This document shows positions 61,282 through 64,000 of a stretch of 64,000 nucleotides of DNA, piece after piece. Numbering within the stretch: position 1 is the stretch's first letter; every line of letters starts with the position of its first letter. The stretch is from Hyphomicrobiales bacterium (lineage in GTDB: Bacteria; Pseudomonadota; Alphaproteobacteria; Rhizobiales; Rhizobiaceae), in the NCBI GenBank assembly GCA_030456445.1, contig JAKDNM010000005.1, forward strand, positions 1 through 64,000, given 5' to 3'. The translations under genes were made by a program, and so were the position numbers. The notes under the pieces are model-generated. The model saw only the letters and a list, made by a program, of their open reading frames with translations. It was not told the DNA's origin and searched no databases.

Positions 61282-63354
61282 ATGCTTTCCGATCAGGCTC
61301 TCGATATGCACGCCCCCAACCCGCTCCGTTCCGATTCGCCGCTCACGCCCGGCCCCGTCTTCCTCGGTATCGACACAGGCGGCACCTATACCGACGCCGC
61401 TCTGTGGCGCGACGGCGCGTCGGGCGGCACCGTGCTCGCCAAGGCCAAGGCGCTGACGACAAGGCACGACCTTGCCGTGGGCATTTCGGGCGCGGTCGAC
61501 GCGGTGCTGGCGAACGCCGCCATCGACCCGGCCTCGATCAAGCTCGTCTCCATGTCGACCACACTCGCCACCAACGCGCTGGTCGAAGGGCAGGGCGGAC
61601 GGGCCGCACTTGTCATGATCGGCTTCGGCGAGGCCGAGCTTGCCCGCGCCGGCCTTGGCCAGGCGCTCGGCTCCGATCCCGTCATCTTCTGTCCGGGCGG
61701 CCATGATGTTCATGGCAACGCCACCGAACTCGATCTTTCCCCGCTCGAGGAGGCGATGCCGGGACTGGCCGAGACCGTTTCAGGCTTTGCCGTGTGCGCC
61801 TGTTTCGCCACGCGCAATCCCGAGCACGAGCTTATCGTGCGCGACATGATCCGCGAGAGGACCGGCCTGCCCGTCACCGCGAGCCACGAACTGTCTGCCA
61901 AGCTTGGCGGGCCGCGCCGCGCGCTGACCACGCTCCTCAATGCCCGTCTGATCGCCATGATCGACCGGCTGGTTGCGGCGACGGAAGGTTTCCTGGAAGC
62001 ACGCGGCATCGCCGCGCCGCTGATGGTGGTGCGCGGCGACGGCGCGCTCGTCTCGGCTTCCTTCGCCCGCCAGCGGCCGATCGAGACGATTCTCTCCGGT
62101 CCAGCCGCCAGCATCGTCGGCGCCCGCCACATGACCGGCCTCGACAATGCCGTCGTTTCGGACATCGGCGGCACGACGACCGATGTGGCCGTGCTCGACC
62201 ATGGCCGGCCGCGCCTCGATCCGGAAGGCGCGATGGTCGGCGGTTTGCGGACCATGGTCGAGGCCGTCGCCATGCGCACCTTCGGTCTCGGCGGCGATTC
62301 GGAAGTGTCGCTCGACGAGCGCATCCTGGTGCCGCGCCTCAAGCTTGGCCCCCGCCGCCTGGTGCCGCTGGCGCTCGCCGGCATGGTGCATGGAAAGACG
62401 ATCTATTCCGAACTCGAGCGGCAGTTGCGCGCCGCCCATCCGAGCCGTCTCGACGGCCGCTTCGCCTTTCGCACCGGCGTGCCCGAACGGCTTGCCGCCG
62501 GCCTTAGCCGCAACGAGGCGCGGCTCTACGGGGAGATAGACAATACGCCCAGGCCGCTCGACCTGCTGCTCGTCTCCAACGCGCAGGGCGCCACGCTGAA
62601 CCGGCTGGTCGCGCGCGGTCTCGTCCATGTCGTCGGCTTCACGCCTTCCGATGCCGCCCATGTGCTCGGCAAGCAGGCGAACTGGGATGCGACGGCCGCC
62701 CGCCTCGGCGCCGAGCTTTTCTCCCGCCGGCGCGATGCCCTTGGCCAGTTCATCGCCGCCTCGCCTGAGGCGCTCGCCGAGTGGGTGCTGCGAGCGGTCA
62801 CGCGCCGTTCGGCCGAGTGCGTGCTGGAGACCTCCTTCGCCGAAGACGGGCTGGACGGCGCCGACACCGTCGCGCACCCTCTGGTACAGCGCGCGGTGGA
62901 GACGCGCCCGGGGATCGTCGGCCTTGCCGTCTCGCTCGACCGGCCGGTAATCGGGCTCGGCGCTTCCGCGCCGCTCCACTATGCCGGCCTCCCGCCGATC
63001 GTCGGCAATGAATGTATCGTGCCGCCGGACGCCGATGTCGCCAACGCGCTCGGCGCGGTCGTCGGACAGGTGCGCGTCACGGCGGAGGCCCTCGTAAGCC
63101 AGCCCGAGGAAGGCCTCTTCCGGCTTTCCTGCGGCGAGATCATGGTCGATTTCAAGGAAGAGGAGCCGGCGATCGCGGCAGCCGAAAAGGAGGCCCGCGC
63201 CATTGCCGCCGCACGTGCGCTGGAAGCCGGCACCGACAATGCCGAGATCGACGTGGCGACAGAGTTCCATGTCTCGACCGTTGAGGGAAGGCGCATGTTC
63301 GTCGAGGCGCATGTCGTAGCCACCGCCTCCGGCCGCCCGCGCATCGCGGCGTGA
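61282..63354 (+). CDS. hydantoinase/oxoprolinase family protein (HyuA-like)
   Basis: 690-residue ATP-dependent ring-opening hydrolase-like protein. Two phosphate-binding motifs of the actin-like fold are seen: FLGIDTGGTYTDAAL near residue 27 and DIGGTTTDVAVLDHG near residue 295. Relatives form complexes with HyuB, but no HyuB gene adjoins. It may act alone on a hydantoin, oxoproline or similar lactam. The start is uncertain (61282 or 61306), and no good ribosome binding site is visible. Confidence 0.85.
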   Translation: MLSDQALDMHAPNPLRSDSPLTPGPVFLGIDTGGTYTDAALWRDGASGGTVLAKAKALTTRHDLAVGISGAVDAVLANAAIDPASIKLVSMSTTLATNALVEGQGGRAALVMIGFGEAELARAGLGQALGSDPVIFCPGGHDVHGNATELDLSPLEEAMPGLAETVSGFAVCACFATRNPEHELIVRDMIRERTGLPVTASHELSAKLGGPRRALTTLLNARLIAMIDRLVAATEGFLEARGIAAPLMVVRGDGALVSASFARQRPIETILSGPAASIVGARHMTGLDNAVVSDIGGTTTDVAVLDHGRPRLDPEGAMVGGLRTMVEAVAMRTFGLGGDSEVSLDERILVPRLKLGPRRLVPLALAGMVHGKTIYSELERQLRAAHPSRLDGRFAFRTGVPERLAAGLSRNEARLYGEIDNTPRPLDLLLVSNAQGATLNRLVARGLVHVVGFTPSDAAHVLGKQANWDATAARLGAELFSRRRDALGQFIAASPEALAEWVLRAVTRRSAECVLETSFAEDGLDGADTVAHPLVQRAVETRPGIVGLAVSLDRPVIGLGASAPLHYAGLPPIVGNECIVPPDADVANALGAVVGQVRVTAEALVSQPEEGLFRLSCGEIMVDFKEEEPAIAAAEKEARAIAAARALEAGTDNAEIDVATEFHVSTVEGRRMFVEAHVVATASGRPRIAA

Positions 63355-63471
63355 GCCGTCGCCGTCGATGCGGCCGATGCCGTTGGGCTTGCGAGGAATT
63401 GACCCTGTCGCGCCATCATGGTTGAAGCCATCCGCATGGATGCGCACGCATTTACCGCCAGGAGAAACGAT

Positions 63472-64000
63472 ATGATCGAACGCGTCGGGACCGACGGATT
63501 GCAAATTGCCCGGCCGCTCTACGATTTCGTCGTCGACGAGGCTATCCCCGGGACCGGCGTCGATCCGGCCCGCTTCTGGAAGGAATTTTCAGGCATCGTC
63601 CATGATCTGGCGCCGAAGAACCGCGCGCTGCTTGCCCGCCGCGCCGAGTTGCAGGCGAAAATCGACGCCTGGCACAAGGAACACGGCGCGCCCGCCGACC
63701 TCGCCGCATATCGGAAATTCCTCTCCGAAATCGGCTACCTCCGGCCCGAGGGACCGGACTTTTCCGTTACGACCCAGAACGTCGACCCGGAGATCGCCAT
63801 CGTCGCCGGGCCGCAATTGGTCGTGCCCGTGATGAATGCGCGCTATGCGTTGAACGCCGCCAACGCCCGCTGGGGATCGCTCTACGACGCGCTCTACGGC
63901 ACCGACGCCATCCCCGAGACGGACGGCGCGGAAAAGGGCAAGGGCTACAATCCTAAGCGCGGCGAGAAGGTGATCGCCTGGGCGCGCGATTTCCTCGACC
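63472..64000 (+). CDS. glcB: malate synthase G (5' part, cut by window edge)
   Basis: The first 176 residues of an enzyme of about 720. [20 protein letters not shown] and [24 protein letters not shown] are typical of malate synthase G, which condenses glyoxylate and acetyl-CoA. AGGAG lies before the ATG. The reading frame is open to the right edge. It serves glyoxylate use and, with the window's malic enzyme, growth on C2 compounds. Confidence 0.94.
   Translation, partial: MIERVGTDGLQIARPLYDFVVDEAIPGTGVDPARFWKEFSGIVHDLAPKNRALLARRAELQAKIDAWHKEHGAPADLAAYRKFLSEIGYLRPEGPDFSVTTQNVDPEIAIVAGPQLVVPVMNARYALNAANARWGSLYDALYGTDAIPETDGAEKGKGYNPKRGEKVIAWARDFLD

Noticed and set aside
1-64000. tRNA, rRNA, CRISPR, phage or insertion sequence
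   Set aside because: I found no tRNA-like cloverleaf ends, no regularly spaced short repeats, and no transposase or integrase coding region. The repeats present are intergenic palindromes.

Overview
The window is a GC-rich chromosomal stretch of a Hyphomicrobiales (Rhizobiales) bacterium, most likely from the Mesorhizobium/Phyllobacteriaceae side of the order. This rests on sigma-54 (rpoN) beside hpf and ptsN, DUF1150 beside an Hsp20, olsB, a long two-domain malic enzyme, mutS-glnD-murJ order, trpS-usp-NifU order, MmcB, and RIME-like rhizobial intergenic repeats. I see no rRNA, tRNA, CRISPR array, transposase or prophage.

Layout. (1) 0.1-5.9 kb: a tightly overlapping catabolic operon with a molybdenum hydroxylase large subunit, a 6-hydroxynicotinate-reductase-like Fe-S protein, an ApbE-like UPF0280 protein, a DUF1185 protein and a MarR regulator. 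It probably encodes a reductive nicotinate-type pathway. (2) 6.1-11.8 kb: membrane protein, endonuclease III, DUF2244, an AraC/alkyltransferase DNA repair protein, ribokinase, a LysE exporter and a LacI regulator. (3) 12.1-15.1 kb: rpoN, hpf and ptsN, with a promoter and a structured leader before hpf. (4) 15.3-21.8 kb: DUF1150, Hsp20, nucleoside hydrolase and a two-gene RND efflux pump with a palindromic element filling the gap between its genes. (5) 21.8-28.7 kb, minus strand: a complete branched-chain-amino-acid-type ABC transporter, then lptC-lptA-lptB. (6) 29-37.7 kb: sppA, ihfB, lapA, two RNA methyltransferases, lspA, acuI, a hybrid histidine kinase and olsB. (7) 37.9-40.1 kb: a polar amino acid ABC transporter without a local ATPase gene. 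(8) 40.1-49.8 kb: maeB divergent from mutS, glnD, murJ. (9) 49.8-56.2 kb: stress and envelope genes around trpS, usp and a NifU-family gene (an ECF sigma factor, DUF4142, cupredoxin, L,D-transpeptidase, CueR, YciF-like). (10) 56.4-64 kb: mmcB, a PerM-type transporter, gluconokinase, GH15 glucoamylase, a hydantoinase-like ATPase, and malate synthase G running off the right edge.

The strongest leads are these. The nicotinate-type operon pairs a putative covalent-flavin reductase with an ApbE-like protein. A two-box promoter pattern (GGAAC-N16-CATC, then ATAG) is shared by the ECF sigma gene and DUF4142, with a weaker match at yciF. A strong promoter precedes three tandem hairpins between rpoN and hpf. 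Three genes have their only visible ribosome binding site inside an inverted-repeat arm (Mo hydroxylase, rbsK, RND permease). rpoN lies apart from lptCAB, from which it is usually not separated in rhizobia.
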